Source: Bradyrhizobium tropiciagri
GTDB lineage: Bacteria; Pseudomonadota; Alphaproteobacteria; Rhizobiales; Xanthobacteraceae
NCBI RefSeq assembly: GCF_001189845.1
Contig: NZ_LFLZ01000002.1
Span: 1 to 64,000 of the forward strand
Length of the DNA stretch: 64,000 nt
Direction of reading: 5' to 3'
Shown here: positions 16,427 to 25,411 of the stretch, one piece after another
How the letters are laid out: each line of letters opens with the position of its first letter
How positions within the stretch are numbered: the first letter of the stretch is position 1
The notes under the pieces: model-generated
Told to the model about the DNA's origin: nothing
Databases searched by the model: none
Seen by the model: only the letters and a program-made list of their open reading frames with translations
Made by a program: the position numbers and the translations under genes

Positions 16427-18418
16427 ATGTCAATGAAACTATCTCAGTCTTCCACATACCGCCCAGATATCGACGGACTGCGGTGTGTTGCCGTAGCTAC
16501 GGTCGTCATTTTTCACGCATTCCCCGAGGCGCTCCCCGGTGGCTTCGTCGGCGTGGATATCTTTTTTGTCATTTCAGGCTACCTAATCTCAGGCAACATC
16601 TTTAGCCGCATCGACGCGTCAATGTTTTCCTTCTTGGAATTCTACGAACACCGTATCCGTCGAATCCTTCCGGCACTCGCAGTCGTTCTGGCGGCTGTCA
16701 TGACAGCAGGATGGTTCATCCTTCTTGGAGACGAATACGCGCAACTCGGCAAGCACGCTACAGGAGCCGCAATATTCGCATCGAATTTTCTGCTTTGGCA
16801 TGAGAGCGGCTACTTCGACAATGCCTCAGCAACCAAACCACTGCTCCATTTGTGGTCTCTAGGCATCGAGGAGCAATTTTATATTGTCTGGCCGCCGATC
16901 TTGCTGGCGGCACGAAAACTACGCCTCAATTGGTGGCTAGTCTTGGTGACGATATTCTTGGCTTCATTCGCCGCGAACATTCACTATCGCGGCATCGACC
17001 CCGTTGCAGACTTCTACTCGCCAGCGACAAGATTTTGGGAGCTAACGATCGGGGCCGTATTGGCGCTGGCCGAACGTGACTTCAAATGGATGGCTGTATT
17101 TCGCCGGCTGTGGGTCGGCGTGTTTGGGATCGCAATAATCGCTATATCGGTCTTCTACATTCACGAGGGAATGCCGTTTCCGGGCTGGTTGGCAATAGGG
17201 CCGACGCTCGGATCAGCGCTCCTCATAGCATCGGCCACGCCGTTGCTCGCGAACCGTCTGTTCGTTGGCATCGGCCTCATCAGCTATCCTCTTTACCTCT
17301 GGCATTGGCCACTCCTCTCCCTTGCGAGAATTGTCGGTTCGGAGACCCCTTCGACGGGGATTCGAATTAGCGTGGTCGTTTTAAGCGTCGCACTCGCGTG
17401 GCTAACTTATCGATCGATAGAGAGGCCCATTCGGTTCGGGCCAAGAGAACGGGAAAATGTTTGGGCATTGACGTCTGCCCTCACGGTAATTGGCATCGTT
17501 GGATTTATCGCTTCGCGAGACAATGGCTTCGAGGGCCGGCATGTCGTTAGTCTCAATCCTCTTGCCCGCTCAGGCGCGGCCGATAGGGATGAATTAGACA
17601 AAGTTCACATTGCACAGGGCTGTGGAGTCAGTCCGGAAGCTGGCAAATTGCTTGCACTCTGTTTCCATGATCCGCGGGGTACGGCCAGGTATGCATTGAT
17701 TGGAGATAGCAAGGCAGGCGCATTGTGGAAGGGCGTCTTCGGTGAAACCAGACAGCCCGGTTACTGGGTCTTCCTCGGCAGCAATGGCCCACATGGCGCC
17801 AATGTTCCCGTGATAAGCGATGCTTCTGAATATGAGCCGTATCAGGCCCTCATCAGACCTACGATAGAAGCGCTCGAAACAAACAGAGATATCAAGGTCG
17901 TGGTTTTTACAACGGCTATGAGAGCACTTTTTCAACTCAAGAACTCAACTTCAATCGACGACCTGCCGGCGAGCAAGAATTTCGATATTGCATTCTCGGG
18001 CTTGAACGAGGCAGCCAGCAGACTGATCAAGGCCGGGAAGAAGGTCGTCTTAACAATCGATAATCCAGCGCTTAACGATCCAAAGGAATGCCTCTCTCGC
18101 GTCACCGCCATCCCATTCCTCCGCAGGGTTTTGAAGGCAAGCCGCGTAGACGGCTGCTCGATCTCTTATGATCGATTTCTTGAACTCTCCGCGCAATATC
18201 GTCTTTTGCTGGAGAAGCTGAAGCGCAAACACCCAGAGGACCTACTCATCTTTGACCCTTTGGATTTGCTGTGTGACATGAAGGCCCGGCTGTGTTCGTC
18301 ATCGCTCGATGGACGACTCTTGTACGACGATTCCGATCATATTTCGCAGTACTCAAGCTTTCGTATCGCAAGGAAACTTGTTCCATTTGTAGAGAGCTTG
18401 GACGGAGGTGCTCCTTGA
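16427..18418 (+). CDS. OafA-type acyltransferase (acyltransferase-3 plus SGNH fusion)
   Basis: The product is 663 residues. The N-terminal half is an acyltransferase-3 domain with about ten membrane helices. It opens with YRPDIDGLRCVAVATVVIFH (His at about 30) and continues with GFVGVDIFFVISGYLI and the LLHLWSLGIEEQFY motif. The C-terminal periplasmic part is an SGNH domain with GDSKAG (Ser at about 428) and DDSDH (Asp635-x-x-His638). This architecture acetylates O-antigen or exopolysaccharide. It sits alone 237 bp after the second MBOAT pair, with its own likely promoter. Together the region has three independent acylation modules. Confidence 0.9.
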   Translation: MSMKLSQSSTYRPDIDGLRCVAVATVVIFHAFPEALPGGFVGVDIFFVISGYLISGNIFSRIDASMFSFLEFYEHRIRRILPALAVVLAAVMTAGWFILLGDEYAQLGKHATGAAIFASNFLLWHESGYFDNASATKPLLHLWSLGIEEQFYIVWPPILLAARKLRLNWWLVLVTIFLASFAANIHYRGIDPVADFYSPATRFWELTIGAVLALAERDFKWMAVFRRLWVGVFGIAIIAISVFYIHEGMPFPGWLAIGPTLGSALLIASATPLLANRLFVGIGLISYPLYLWHWPLLSLARIVGSETPSTGIRISVVVLSVALAWLTYRSIERPIRFGPRERENVWALTSALTVIGIVGFIASRDNGFEGRHVVSLNPLARSGAADRDELDKVHIAQGCGVSPEAGKLLALCFHDPRGTARYALIGDSKAGALWKGVFGETRQPGYWVFLGSNGPHGANVPVISDASEYEPYQALIRPTIEALETNRDIKVVVFTTAMRALFQLKNSTSIDDLPASKNFDIAFSGLNEAASRLIKAGKKVVLTIDNPALNDPKECLSRVTAIPFLRRVLKASRVDGCSISYDRFLELSAQYRLLLEKLKRKHPEDLLIFDPLDLLCDMKARLCSSSLDGRLLYDDSDHISQYSSFRIARKLVPFVESLDGGAP

Positions 18419-19041
18419 CATTAGGCGACGGCCCATCAGATGCTGACTAATCCGATACACTCCTTCGCTGGCAAAAAGATAAAAACGAACTGATAAAGCC
18501 ATTACAGCTTCACTTCAACGGATCTGAGCGCAATTTCCATCAGAGCGAGACACCCGACAAGCTGAGACACGTCGGAATTTTCCGATATCCGCGCTTCCTC
18601 GCCGGCAGCTACGCAGTTCGCCTACAAGACATTCAGTCTCCTGTTTCGCTCGAGGCGCCAGCTTACCTCGACGGCAATATGCTGCGAGGTGAGACTGTTT
18701 CGGAAAGCCTGTGGGAACGCATCTAAGGCTTCGTACCAGGCTTCGGGCTGCCGGGTCTCACTTATAAGCCAGGATTGCTGATACGCAGAAGCCGCATGAG
18801 GCGTTAAACCACCTCTCCCTCCGCCCCACCGGTCAAAGCCGGCGACCGGGTCGATCAAGTCCGTTGATGACTCACGCCGTTGCCGAAGCTGCACGCCGCA
18901 AAAAGAGACCAAATCGGCTCGCGAACAGCATGCGTTGCCATCCATCGATCCCGTCAGGGATGGCGCGACTGCGGGGAAGCCGCAGTCGCTGCCGCATGTA
19001 GGTCATGAGCGCGCGGCGCTGCGTTCGAGTTGCGACGAAAC
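18419..19041. other. Intergenic stretch with a start-less open frame
   Basis: A plus-strand frame is open from 18451 to 18726 (92 codons, for example WQKDKNELIKPLQLHFNGSE and PVSLEAPAYLDGN) but has no start codon before its last third. It may be a decayed gene. A short minus-strand frame at 18,622-18,945 has no support. The right end carries the hairpin listed next. Confidence 0.3.
18965..18989 (-). terminator. Hairpin downstream of the outer-membrane protein gene
   Basis: A perfect 10-bp stem (GCGACTGCGG / CCGCAGTCGC) has a 5-base loop and lies about 53 bp beyond the stop of the minus-strand gene ending at 19042. There is no T-run. It is probably a terminator or mRNA-end stabiliser. Confidence 0.5.
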
Positions 19042-19838
19042 TCAATAACGCGCAACAACCGCGTCCGCGCCGAATTTGTAAGAGAGGCCGGCACGAACAA
19101 CATCCAATGTCTGACTTCCTCCCCTGTCCGCTGAACTGAGAAGGGGAGATCCGGGGTTGATGCTGGTCACTTGCTCATGTGCGCTGCCGAAGTCGTAGTG
19201 CAAGTACTCAAGACGAGCGATCCAATTGCTTCTAAGCACATTGGCTTCGGCGCCGACACCTGCCACCCAGCCAAAAAGGTTGGTCGGTGTTGTAGTGGAG
19301 CTAATGCTTCCTGCAACAAATGGCGATGTTGGAACAATTCGAGTCGTGGTCTCATCGACTCGTTCCCAAGCCGCACCAGCAGTACCGTAAAGCATGAAGC
19401 TCGAACCGAGCCCGTCGGCAGCGAAGCCGAGACGCGCGCGCACGGTGCTGATATACTTTATGTCAGTGCTCACGGTCGCAGTGAACGGAACAACAGGAGT
19501 AAGAAGACCAGCAACTGGATCACTCACTCCCTTAATACCGGTGGAGCTGAAATCGCCTTCCACACCCGCGACTGCGTATCCAAATTGCCAATTGTACCCG
19601 GCATGCCCACCTGCGACCCATCCTTGGGACTTGAAGCCGACCACGGCGACGCCCGGAAAGACGGTTTGGCTGAAATCATCGTCATTCCAGCCGTAACCAC
19701 CATGAAGGCCGAGATAGAACCCAGCCCATGACGGAGCCGCGGCGATTGGTGCAATTGGACTATTCACCGCTATGTCCGCTGCCAGCGCGTGCCAAACGGA
19801 AACGCAAGAAGTGACGTTACGAGTGCAAGTTTCTTCAT
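19042..19838 (-). pseudogene. Omp25/Omp31-type outer-membrane beta-barrel, frameshift in the signal peptide
   Basis: The mature protein is clear: PSWAGFYLGLHGGYGWNDDD at the N-terminus, FGYAVAGVEGDFS, RARLGFAADGLGSSFMLYGT and a final strand VVRAGLSYKFGADA, a porin-like small barrel of about 235 residues common in rhizobia. Its signal peptide is in another frame: ATG 19838, preceded by GGAG, reads MKKLALVTSLLAFPFGTRW and then stops. Shifting one base at about 19,796 gives VWHALAADIAVNSPIAPIAA and joins the barrel. As sequenced, the protein cannot be exported properly. A sequencing indel is possible. Confidence 0.75.
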
Positions 19839-20053
19839 TTCAATCTCCTGATGACAGCGCGCAACTAACGCGGGAATTTTGCTAGACTAGCGTCGTAGAG
19901 ATTGATATGACCTCAGGGCAACAGCCGTACATTTCCACACCCACCGATTGCAGTTTGCCAATGTGGAATTGACCAACCTCTAGCCGGCTCATGTTGACCA
20001 CGAACAAATCCTAGCGGCTTCCCGCTCATCGGATTCAGCGCAATGATTGGCCA

Positions 20054-20466
20054 ATGGGCTCAAAATCCAGGGAATACATGTTCGGCGCGACGGTCAGGCA
20101 TCTGGCTGAGCGAGCCAAGGAAGCGAGGCTGACGGCAGACACGGCCGCCTGTCAGGCCTGGAACGCCCGCATGCTCGCCTTCCAAGGGCCCGCCCAACCT
20201 CGCCCGCCCTCGGTGACGCGCTCAACGCCAGCTATCGCTATCTCGAGGTGAAGTGCCTCGGCTGCGAGACTCATCAGACGGTTACGCTCGACATTGTGCG
20301 GCGACCAAAATGGACGCCGATCCACGAACTCGAGCGTTACATGCGGTGCAAGCAATGCTCTCGATCGAGCGGCTTTCCGTTCAAGCGCAGTCATTTGGTG
20401 GCATTGCGGACGAACAAGATCTCCGCCATGAATCCTCCTTCGACTTGGTGGCCCGAGGAGCGGTAA
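20054..20466 (+). pseudogene. Rhizobial zinc-finger-like hypothetical, frameshifted
   Basis: Two frames join. The first, 20054 to about 20205, reads FGATVRHLAERAKEARLTAD and ACQAWNARMLAFQGPAQP. The second, from about 20206, reads SPALGDALNASYRYLEVKCL and THQTVTLDIVRRPKWTPIHE with C-x2-C pairs (CLGCE, CKQCS), ending PPSTWWPEER. I recognise this as a common Bradyrhizobium small protein family with four cysteines and a conserved WWP-x-E tail. One base is missing near the GC-rich run at about 20,200. Function is unknown. Confidence 0.6.
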
Positions 20467-20540
20467 CGGCTACAGCGACAAACCGAGGTTGCGAGCATGA
20501 GCGAGCAAGAAGCTGCCGGATCACAGATTCGAAGCCGACG

Positions 20541-21698
20541 CTAAAGTACGCGGTGGTCCCTATGCCGGCGGGGCACGCCTTTCGCGTCGGTGTCCATCGT
20601 AACAGGGCAGACGTTCCAGTCTGGATTGGCACTAGGAGCGAGCGGATCTCGTACGCGGATCGCATAGGCGCCAAAATTCGAAAATTGGCATCGGACAAAA
20701 GTCAGATGCTTGATGTCGTTCGGATACGATCCCTCAAACGAGAAACAGGTGGTCGAACCGCGCGGCGTCGTGTTCGGGTCAGCACGCGTCCCGAAAGACA
20801 GATCATAGAAGCGGACACTCTCCATCTGCACGCCAGCCGAGTGCGTAAACAGTGATCCCGTGTCAGCATCCAGGAAGATGTACGAAGGCCGCTCCGCGCC
20901 GGATGGCACGCCGAAGACTCCGTTGGTGCAACCCTCTCCCCTGAACTCCAGACCACTGTGCAGCGGCAGGGAGGCAGTAATGCGGTAACGGGCGCCGCGC
21001 GGGACGAGGATTACTCCGCCGCCTGGCAACGCCACGATCGCGGCCTTGAATGCGTTGGTATCGTCGGTGATCGCGTCACCGACTGCGCCGAAATCTTTGA
21101 CGCTGACAAAATCGCGCAGCTTGTCCTGCCACGCGCGCGCAACGGCGCCAGTGCCGGTCTGAAGGAAGCCCGCCCACACGGGTTTGGTTCCGTCCGACAG
21201 CGCGGCGAAGCCGGCCGTTCCCGACGGGGAAAGTGAGTCCGGGCCAGGCACGCCTTGCGGACCTTCCGGCCCCTGAGGACCTTGATCACCTCGTGGGCCT
21301 TGCGTACCCGATGCGATGTTGGCGATGAACAGCCAACGACCCTTGGCCAGATCGGTGTCGAATATCCCCGACGTATGAGAAACCTGGCATCGATACAGCG
21401 CCCCCTCGGCAATGACGCTGCTCCCGACGGTGTAGTCGGTCGACGCCGCCCAAGCATCCGCCGGTGCGACCCCGGCACTCTGCAGTGCGGGTGAAAGCTG
21501 ATCGAACCCGATCGCGCCGTTCTGGATCTTCCCGTCGGCGCGCGCGATACCCTTCAGAAAATCAATGATCTCGGACGTCGACAGCGCGACCGCATTCAGA
21601 TCGGCGTTGACCTTCGTTGCCGGCAGCGGCCGGTTCGGATTCGAATTCTGATACGAGACGTAATCGTGCTGACGGGTGTATTTCGTTGGGGAGGCCAT
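20541..21698 (-). CDS. Phage tail-fibre/tailspike-like protein with collagen-like tract
   Basis: The product is about 385 residues from ATG 21698 (MASPTKYTRQHDYVSYQ). The N-terminal part resembles tail-fibre attachment regions. At about residue 130-153 there is a Gly-X-Y tract (GTQGPRGDQGPQGPEGPQG). Then DFVSVKDFGAVGDAITDDTN starts a pectate-lyase-like beta-helix domain (GGGVILVPRGARYRITASLP) as in phage tailspikes. The helix ends abruptly in a basic non-homologous tail (GVPRRHRDHRVL), so the 3' end is probably truncated or frameshifted. Tailspikes of this type bind or cut surface polysaccharides. The setting is a decayed prophage. Confidence 0.65.
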   Translation of the reverse strand: MASPTKYTRQHDYVSYQNSNPNRPLPATKVNADLNAVALSTSEIIDFLKGIARADGKIQNGAIGFDQLSPALQSAGVAPADAWAASTDYTVGSSVIAEGALYRCQVSHTSGIFDTDLAKGRWLFIANIASGTQGPRGDQGPQGPEGPQGVPGPDSLSPSGTAGFAALSDGTKPVWAGFLQTGTGAVARAWQDKLRDFVSVKDFGAVGDAITDDTNAFKAAIVALPGGGVILVPRGARYRITASLPLHSGLEFRGEGCTNGVFGVPSGAERPSYIFLDADTGSLFTHSAGVQMESVRFYDLSFGTRADPNTTPRGSTTCFSFEGSYPNDIKHLTFVRCQFSNFGAYAIRVRDPLAPSANPDWNVCPVTMDTDAKGVPRRHRDHRVL

Positions 21699-21944
21699 GG
21701 CTGCCGACGGGTTGATGTGGGTTGCGCGGTGTTGCCGTCGGCGAAGCGGCGTTGCGTCCGTGAATGGAATTGTAACTGCGAAACGGTTGTCGAAAAGTGA
21801 ATCGATCGCCGCGATCGGCAACGGCAGCGCGCCGCTCGAAGCGCCAGAAGAGGCGTGGCCTCTTGCACAACACCTTTGTCGTTGACTCTTCAAACCACCC
21901 GATGGGCCGCGCTCAACCCACGCGTATTGCGGCTCCAAGGAGCG

Positions 21945-22334
21945 TCAGGAACAAACGATGCGATCGTGCTTCCAATCGTAGTGACACGAACTCGTGCCAG
22001 GAGGCCCGACGTCATTTAATTGTGCGTGATGAAAGGAAGCGAGATTAGCAAACGCACCGGCTTCGGGTGTCGTGGGTGCCTTCATTGTGACGTGGACCTG
22101 TCGATATCTTTGGTCACCGCAATGCACCCATCGAATTGGGGCGACATCCTCGATATGCTCGAGCGGTAGCGAAATCCAAGTTGAGCAATCGCCGGTCCGC
22201 GCGAAGAGGACCGATTCATCGTCGGCAGCTGGCTTAATCATGCCCGTAAATGTGCGGTGGGAAACATCCAGCGTCCCGGCTTTCTCGAAAAGCTCAGCCG
22301 CTGACCGAAAGCGAGGCTTACCCACCTTTGCCAT
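21945..22334 (-). CDS. Hypothetical protein, 129 residues
   Basis: Started at ATG 22334 because GGAGAG lies just upstream. It reads MAKVGKPRFRSAAELFEKAG, then TGMIKPAADDESVLFARTGD and a block with HIEDVAPIRWVHCGDQRYRQ ending with several His/Cys residues (SSCHYDWKHDRIVC). No domain was recognised. The mixed alpha/beta pattern and good ribosome binding site support a real soluble protein. It is divergent from the lipoprotein gene at 22440. Confidence 0.6.
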   Translation of the reverse strand: MAKVGKPRFRSAAELFEKAGTLDVSHRTFTGMIKPAADDESVLFARTGDCSTWISLPLEHIEDVAPIRWVHCGDQRYRQVHVTMKAPTTPEAGAFANLASFHHAQLNDVGPPGTSSCHYDWKHDRIVCS

Positions 22335-22439
22335 ATGACTCTCCAATAAAAATCTCGCTTGCGTCAAGGCAAGCGCAACATAAGATAGCAATGGGGATAT
22401 TGTTCGCGCGACATTGTCTAGGCTGTCAAGGGGGGACCG

Positions 22440-23765
22440 ATGAGGCCGGTCACAAGACTATTTTCAAAGACGCTTTTTTCAGTTTGTGTTGTTCTGCTAG
22501 GTGGCTGCGCTCTGGTTGATGAGTTTAATGGGCGCGCCATCCAGTATAACGATCAGACGTCCGAAGCTAAGCGTTCGACAATCTTGATGAATGTACTGAG
22601 AGCAGCCTATGCGGAGCCGCTCCAATTCACCGATGTAACGACCGTCTCGGGCTTATCAACGGTCAGCACGCAACCGACGGCAAGTATCCCGTTTCCGATG
22701 AATGCAGCAGCCGCGGCTGCCGCCCGTGGCGCTAGCCTCACACCCAGCGTAACCCTCCAAGGACAAAACACCGTCAATGTGGGCAATCTGAACAACCAGG
22801 AATTCTATTCCGGAATCCAGACGCCCCTATCCATGCAGCAAATTGCTTTTTACATGCTCGATGGACAAAACGGCCTTACGCCATCTCAACTTCTACCGCT
22901 TTTTATTTCAGACATTGAGGTTACGGCGAATGGAAAAAAGTACATCCTTCGAAATCGCGGAGACAAGCGAAGCTATTTTCTTGCCTTTTACTACGCAATT
23001 GACGCGTTGCTGCAACAAGGACTGAGCGTCGAAGCGACGGACAAGAAGGCGGCGCCAATCGGGCCTGTATTGACGGAAAGCGAGGCCAAAGATCCTAAGC
23101 TGCTTTCGGCCATTATCGGAGCAAGTACCACACCGCCCACACTGAAAGAATTGCCAACCAAAATTGACGGAAAATCGTCGTATCAACTGCAGCGCGAGAA
23201 TGGTGGTGGCTACCGCTTCTGCTTCCGGCGCAACTTCGAGGTACCCAAAGCCTATCGAGAAAACGTCGACCTGACGATCGTTGGTCGGCCAAATCGACGT
23301 CTCTCCGTCCCATTGGGATTCTCAGGCGATCAGCCGGCGCTCTCGATCGAAATCGGCGAGCAATACTACTGCGGCGCAAATTCAACTTCTACGGCTCTCG
23401 GCGGCAGAAAATATGCTGTAGCCCAAGGCCTCAACATTTCGATCCGATCGCTCGAGGGCATGATCTACTTCCTCGGCGAAATGGCGCGGACTGAACTCGG
23501 CCTTGCAAACGGCTTAGAAACGTCGCTCGAACTCAAACTGAACGAGACAGCAAGCTACCGGCTCTTTAACATCGAGCGTCGTTTGCCCTCTCCAGGGGAG
23601 CCATGGGTCTATTTCCGAAGTCAACCGTTTGCAATCGCCGTTGATCCGTCAGGAAGTGCGGACACATCCAGCCGTATACTACAGCTATTGACGGACCTGC
23701 TAGCTTTGCAGAGTTCAGCAAAGAGCTTGCCGGCGCCAAACGTGATTGCGGTTACGACGCAGTAG
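22440..23765 (+). CDS. Large putative lipoprotein of unknown function
   Basis: The product is 441 residues with a lipoprotein signal: a hydrophobic stretch ending VVLLGGCALVDEF, with the acylated Cys at about 23. The mature domain has no family I recognise. It has an alanine run (AAAAAAARGAS), a segment on a flexible Gly/Asn background (GQNTVNVGNLNNQEF), FYMLDGQNGLTPSQLLPLFI and a late helix SLEGMIYFLGEMARTELGLA. It is probably an outer-membrane or periplasmic lipoprotein. No adjacent partner gene suggests its role. Confidence 0.6.
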   Translation: MRPVTRLFSKTLFSVCVVLLGGCALVDEFNGRAIQYNDQTSEAKRSTILMNVLRAAYAEPLQFTDVTTVSGLSTVSTQPTASIPFPMNAAAAAAARGASLTPSVTLQGQNTVNVGNLNNQEFYSGIQTPLSMQQIAFYMLDGQNGLTPSQLLPLFISDIEVTANGKKYILRNRGDKRSYFLAFYYAIDALLQQGLSVEATDKKAAPIGPVLTESEAKDPKLLSAIIGASTTPPTLKELPTKIDGKSSYQLQRENGGGYRFCFRRNFEVPKAYRENVDLTIVGRPNRRLSVPLGFSGDQPALSIEIGEQYYCGANSTSTALGGRKYAVAQGLNISIRSLEGMIYFLGEMARTELGLANGLETSLELKLNETASYRLFNIERRLPSPGEPWVYFRSQPFAIAVDPSGSADTSSRILQLLTDLLALQSSAKSLPAPNVIAVTTQ

Positions 23766-24735
23766 CTGATCTCTTCAAGTCTCCAGGACAGGGGCAATCA
23801 ACACACTGCGGCGTCGGCGGCGTGGAAGGAATCCTGCTTAGCTTGCAGACAGTGCGGCCTTTCGGGCAGACAACGGCTCCCCGCATCGACAGCTGCGGAC
23901 GAGAGCGAGGTCGGAAGACCGAGACTTTTTGGGATTTTGAAAATTAGCGGAAGCGTTCGGCGGCCCGACACGCTTAGCTCGGCACCCCCTGCCGGGGGGT
24001 GGGGTGGCCACCCTCCGGGGTTGGACGCCGCGGCGCGCGGCGCTGCGCTTCACGCGTCAACAACGAAAGCCCCTCGTCAATCGTATCAGCGAGTCGCTGC
24101 ATCATAATGCGTCCGTCAAACGTGAGGCGATCGCCCTGCTCTAACGCCGCCTGGCGCGATCGCTCGAGATTGCGCTTCGCTCGCACACCTTGCGCTGTCA
24201 GCGCGGGACAAGTCTCGAGCTGCGCGATCGCGACGTTGTACTCTTCGTCATCGTCGCCGGCAGCGAGGGAGTCTGCTCAGTGCAATGACTGCAGGATCTT
24301 CCGATGGCCTGGCTTTTCTCATGCACGCCTCCCGAGAATACGCTCCAGTCTAGCGAAATTGTTGGCCGCGCGCGACTCCATGAGTCACAGAAACCGGTGC
24401 GGCACAGGCACTTTTTGTATGGTCATGCGAATTTGGAAAACCGACAAATGCGCTAGAGCGGAAGAAAATGAAGCGCTCTCAATCGCGTGCACGTCGGGTA
24501 TTCGTATTAGACTTTTTCAGACAAAATTTTCGTTGCTGATCTTCCCCAAGAGCGCATTCTGATCGCGGGTCGAAAGCCCGAACGTTAGCCGAATGCCATT
24601 CCGGTTAGTCGGCGACACCATTTTGTCCAGGGGCCGCGCGCGCATGTCCAAGGCGCGAGCCTAAAGGCGCGCGGGGCCGTCTAACGTCGGTCATTTCGCC
24701 CCTGGGCTTCATTCTTGCTCGAAAGGCAAAACGTT
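23766..24735. other. Mostly non-coding stretch with one remnant
   Basis: Apart from the minus-strand remnant at 23974-24276, nothing is supported. A G/C-rich near-palindromic run at about 23,983-24,020 (CACCCCCTGCCGGGGGGTGG) could form a strong hairpin. A second GC-rich inverted region lies at about 24,636-24,680 before the gene at 24736. Confidence 0.35.
23974..24276 (-). pseudogene. Helical protein remnant without a clear start
   Basis: The frame is open for 101 codons and reads AGDDDEEYNVAIAQLETCPA, then NLERSRQAALEQGDRLTFDG and MMQRLADTIDEGLSLLTREA. The only start candidate (GTG near 24184) would cut the coding-like part in half. It has a phage-like small-protein flavour and function is unknown. 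Confidence 0.35.
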
Positions 24736-25035
24736 ATGCGCACCGCAACCGCTTCCAAGATTGATCGCAAGGAAATCTCAATCGGCCGCGAGCTCGCTCG
24801 CCACGGTGTGGACGTCCTCCTCGATGTCGAGGATGGAAATGCTCTCGTCCGCTGCCAGGTGAGTTCCGCGATCGCCGCGGCCATGCTGGCGCCGCTCGGT
24901 GGTGAGGCCGCAGGTCAATTTCGCCCCCTTGCCGGAAACATGGTGGAGATTGACGCTGCGGTGACCTTGGCGTCGGCTCAAGTAATGCTGACGGCACGCG
25001 CGGAGGCCCTCGCCGGCTCTGTCTGCCTTCACTAA
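24736..25035 (+). CDS. Small hypothetical protein
   Basis: The product is 99 residues from ATG 24736. It reads MRTATASKIDRKEISIGREL, then VDVLLDVEDGNALVRCQVSS and two alanine-rich helices. Composition and third-position GC look coding. A weak GAAAGG lies upstream. No domain was recognised. Confidence 0.45.
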   Translation: MRTATASKIDRKEISIGRELARHGVDVLLDVEDGNALVRCQVSSAIAAAMLAPLGGEAAGQFRPLAGNMVEIDAAVTLASAQVMLTARAEALAGSVCLH

Positions 25036-25190
25036 GGCTGACCCGTCTCGGGAGCGCCAAAGGGTGCACCCTAATACCTAGGCGCGCTCGAAAACCTGGC
25101 CCGCCCTTCCCCGGTGCTTCCCCGAGGTGGCGCGGGCGCCGCAATCGTCAAAACGGAGGAAAAATGTATAGGCAGTTTCAACGGATTAGA

Positions 25191-25240
25191 TGGTCGGGGC
25201 AGCTGGATTCGAACCAACGACCTGCAGTACCCAAAACTTG
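25191..25240 (-). other. 3' fragment of a tRNA (probably tRNA-Pro), integration scar
   Basis: Read on the minus strand, this ends GCCCCGA-CCA. It has a T-arm (stem GTTGG / CCAGC around loop TTCGAAT), a variable region CAGGTC and an anticodon-like loop TTTGGGT (UGG) with CAAGT on its 5' side. One base is missing on the 3' side of the anticodon stem. No D-arm or 5' acceptor strand follows, so it is not a functional tRNA. Such 3' halves are what site-specific integration leaves at the distal end of an element. By tRNA orientation the element should lie on the higher-coordinate side. Confidence 0.65.
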
Positions 25241-25411
25241 TGGTAGCGGAAGCGGGGATAGACGCAGCTTGAACTTGTGAGCCGCACCACGCGCTTCTGC
25301 GCACCCATTCGACAAGCCGAGTATTGTTTGCAAGAGGAGAAAGACCGGAATGACATTGATCTAACACAAAAACTCGACTTTTCGCGAACGTGCCAGCGCC
25401 TAGAACAAGCG

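Noticed and set aside
25191..25240. Calling an intact tRNA gene
   Set aside because: No 5' acceptor strand or D-arm can be found, and one base is missing in the anticodon stem.
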